From: Centropus unirufus
Lineage: Eukaryota; Chordata; Aves; Cuculiformes; Centropidae
Assembly (NCBI GenBank): GCA_013397695.1
Contig: VYZI01000018.1
Location: 2,178,481 to 2,242,480 of the forward strand
Direction: 5' to 3'
DNA: 64,000 nucleotides
Numbering within the stretch: the stretch's first letter is position 1; every line of letters begins with the position of its first letter. Below the pieces are notes generated by a model. The model was not told the origin of the DNA, did not search any database, and was given only the letters and a program-made list of their open reading frames with translations. The translations under genes were made by a program, and so were the position numbers. This document shows, in pieces, positions 63,225 through 64,000 of this stretch.

Positions 63225-64000
63225 GGGGTTCGTACTGGGAGCAGTGTTGTTTAACATCTTTGTCAGAGATACGGACAGTGCGATTGAGTCCATCCCCAGC
63301 AGGAGTGCTGATGACACCAAGCTGTGTGGCATGGTTGGCACAGGCTTGAGAGGTGAGCCTGTGTGAACCTCATAAGATTCAACAAGGCCAGGTGCAAAGC
63401 CCTGCACCTGGGTTGGGCCAATCCCAAGCTCAAGTACAGGCTGAGCGGAGAATGGATTGAGCACAGCCCTGAGGAGAAAGACTTGGGCGTCCTGGTGGAT
63501 GAGAAGCTCAACATGAGCCAGCAATGTGCGCTTGCAGCCCAGAAAGCCAACCATATCCAGGGCTGCATCAAAAGTATTGTGAGCAGCAAGTCAAGAGACG
63601 TGATTCTCTTCCTCTGCTCTCCTGAGACCCCACCTAGAGAACTGCGTTCAGTTCTGGTGTCCTCAGCACAAGAAGGGCATGGATCTCTTAGAGCAAGTCC
63701 AGAGGAGGGCTACAAAGATGATCAGTGGGCTGGAGCACCTCCCATATGAGGACAGGCTAAGAAAGTTGGTGTTGTTCAGCGTAGAGAAGACAAAGCTCTG
63801 GGGAGACCTTAGGGCAGACTTCCAGTAATGAAGGGAGCCTACAGGAAAGAATGGGGAGAGACCTTTTATCAGGGAGTGTAATGGCAGGACAAAAGATTTT
63901 AAGCTGAAAGAGGCAAGATTTAGATTAGATATTGGGAAGAAATGTTTTACTTTGAGGCTGGTGAGGCACAGGTTGCCCAGATAAGTCATGGATGCCCCCA
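63225..64000 (+). mobile_element. CR1 LINE, 5'-truncated, broken, runs off the window
   Basis: This copy is close to avian CR1. It encodes the C-terminal part of the reverse transcriptase protein and leads toward the 3' UTR, which lies outside. Key marks: an LFNIF..D.DS.IE stretch from 63,250, the catalytic ADD triad at 63,307-63,315 followed by TKLCG, then NLIRFNKARCKALHLG, the EKDLGVLVDEKLNMSQQCAL block (63,477-63,536), and later QRRATKMI and GLEHLPYEDRL. Frames change twice: near 63,340, where a segment of some 30-40 bp seems to be missing, and near 63,615-63,630. In addition, a Trp codon of the family consensus is replaced by TGA near 63,353. The copy is therefore inactive. The 128-codon frame at 63,363-63,749 is its longest intact piece. 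The 5' boundary is approximate. Confidence 0.92.

Noticed and set aside
63078..63554. 158-codon minus frame over the right end
   Set aside because: It is antisense to the CR1 copy; the + strand carries the true reverse transcriptase remains.
1..64000. Bacterial-type systems, CRISPR arrays, operons
   Set aside because: The window has vertebrate sequence character with CR1 LINEs, a CpG island and no dense coding. No regularly spaced repeat array is present.

Overview
The window looks like vertebrate nuclear DNA, most likely from a bird. It is AT-rich and dominated by non-coding sequence. It has no operon-like gene packing and few recognisable transposons. The clearest of these is a CR1 LINE of the kind typical of birds at the right edge. 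I assign the host to birds by inference from CR1 type and low repeat density; a crocodilian or turtle cannot be excluded. I recognise no protein-coding gene with confidence, and almost all open frames here are short chance ORFs. There are no rRNA genes, no functional tRNA gene, no CRISPR array and no prokaryotic features.

Layout. 1-16 kb: single-copy non-coding DNA with two enhancer-like pockets (about 10.0-10.3 and 12.1-12.6 kb), one exon-like segment at 3.64 kb and a repeat-like block at 15.7-16.3 kb. 16.6-16.9 kb: the 3' end of an old CR1/L3-type LINE. 17-32 kb: non-coding DNA with simple repeats, a tRNA-like inverted repeat at 22.5 kb and a CTCF-like site beside a perfect hairpin at 26.4 kb. 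32.57-32.75 kb: a small isolated CpG cluster. 36.0-36.9 kb: a longer old CR1/L3-type fragment. 41.9-43.4 kb: the most notable locus, a strong CpG island with YY1 and CRE-like motifs, enclosed by a pair of inverted repeats (75-bp core, 66 of 75 identical by hand count). 43.4-60 kb: non-coding DNA with hairpins, CTCF-like sites and one exon-like segment. 60.5-62 kb: a probable antisense fragment of an old LINE. 63.2-64.0 kb: a broken CR1 copy that runs off the window.

How it may work together. The CpG island is the only strong promoter candidate. It may start a non-coding RNA or the first exon of a gene whose other exons lie outside the window or are too short to recognise. The CTCF-like and enhancer-like pockets would fit a regulatory landscape around a developmental gene, but that is inference without any alignment. 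I found no evidence for an undescribed multi-gene system. The best leads are the inverted repeats around the CpG island and the tRNA-like inverted repeat.
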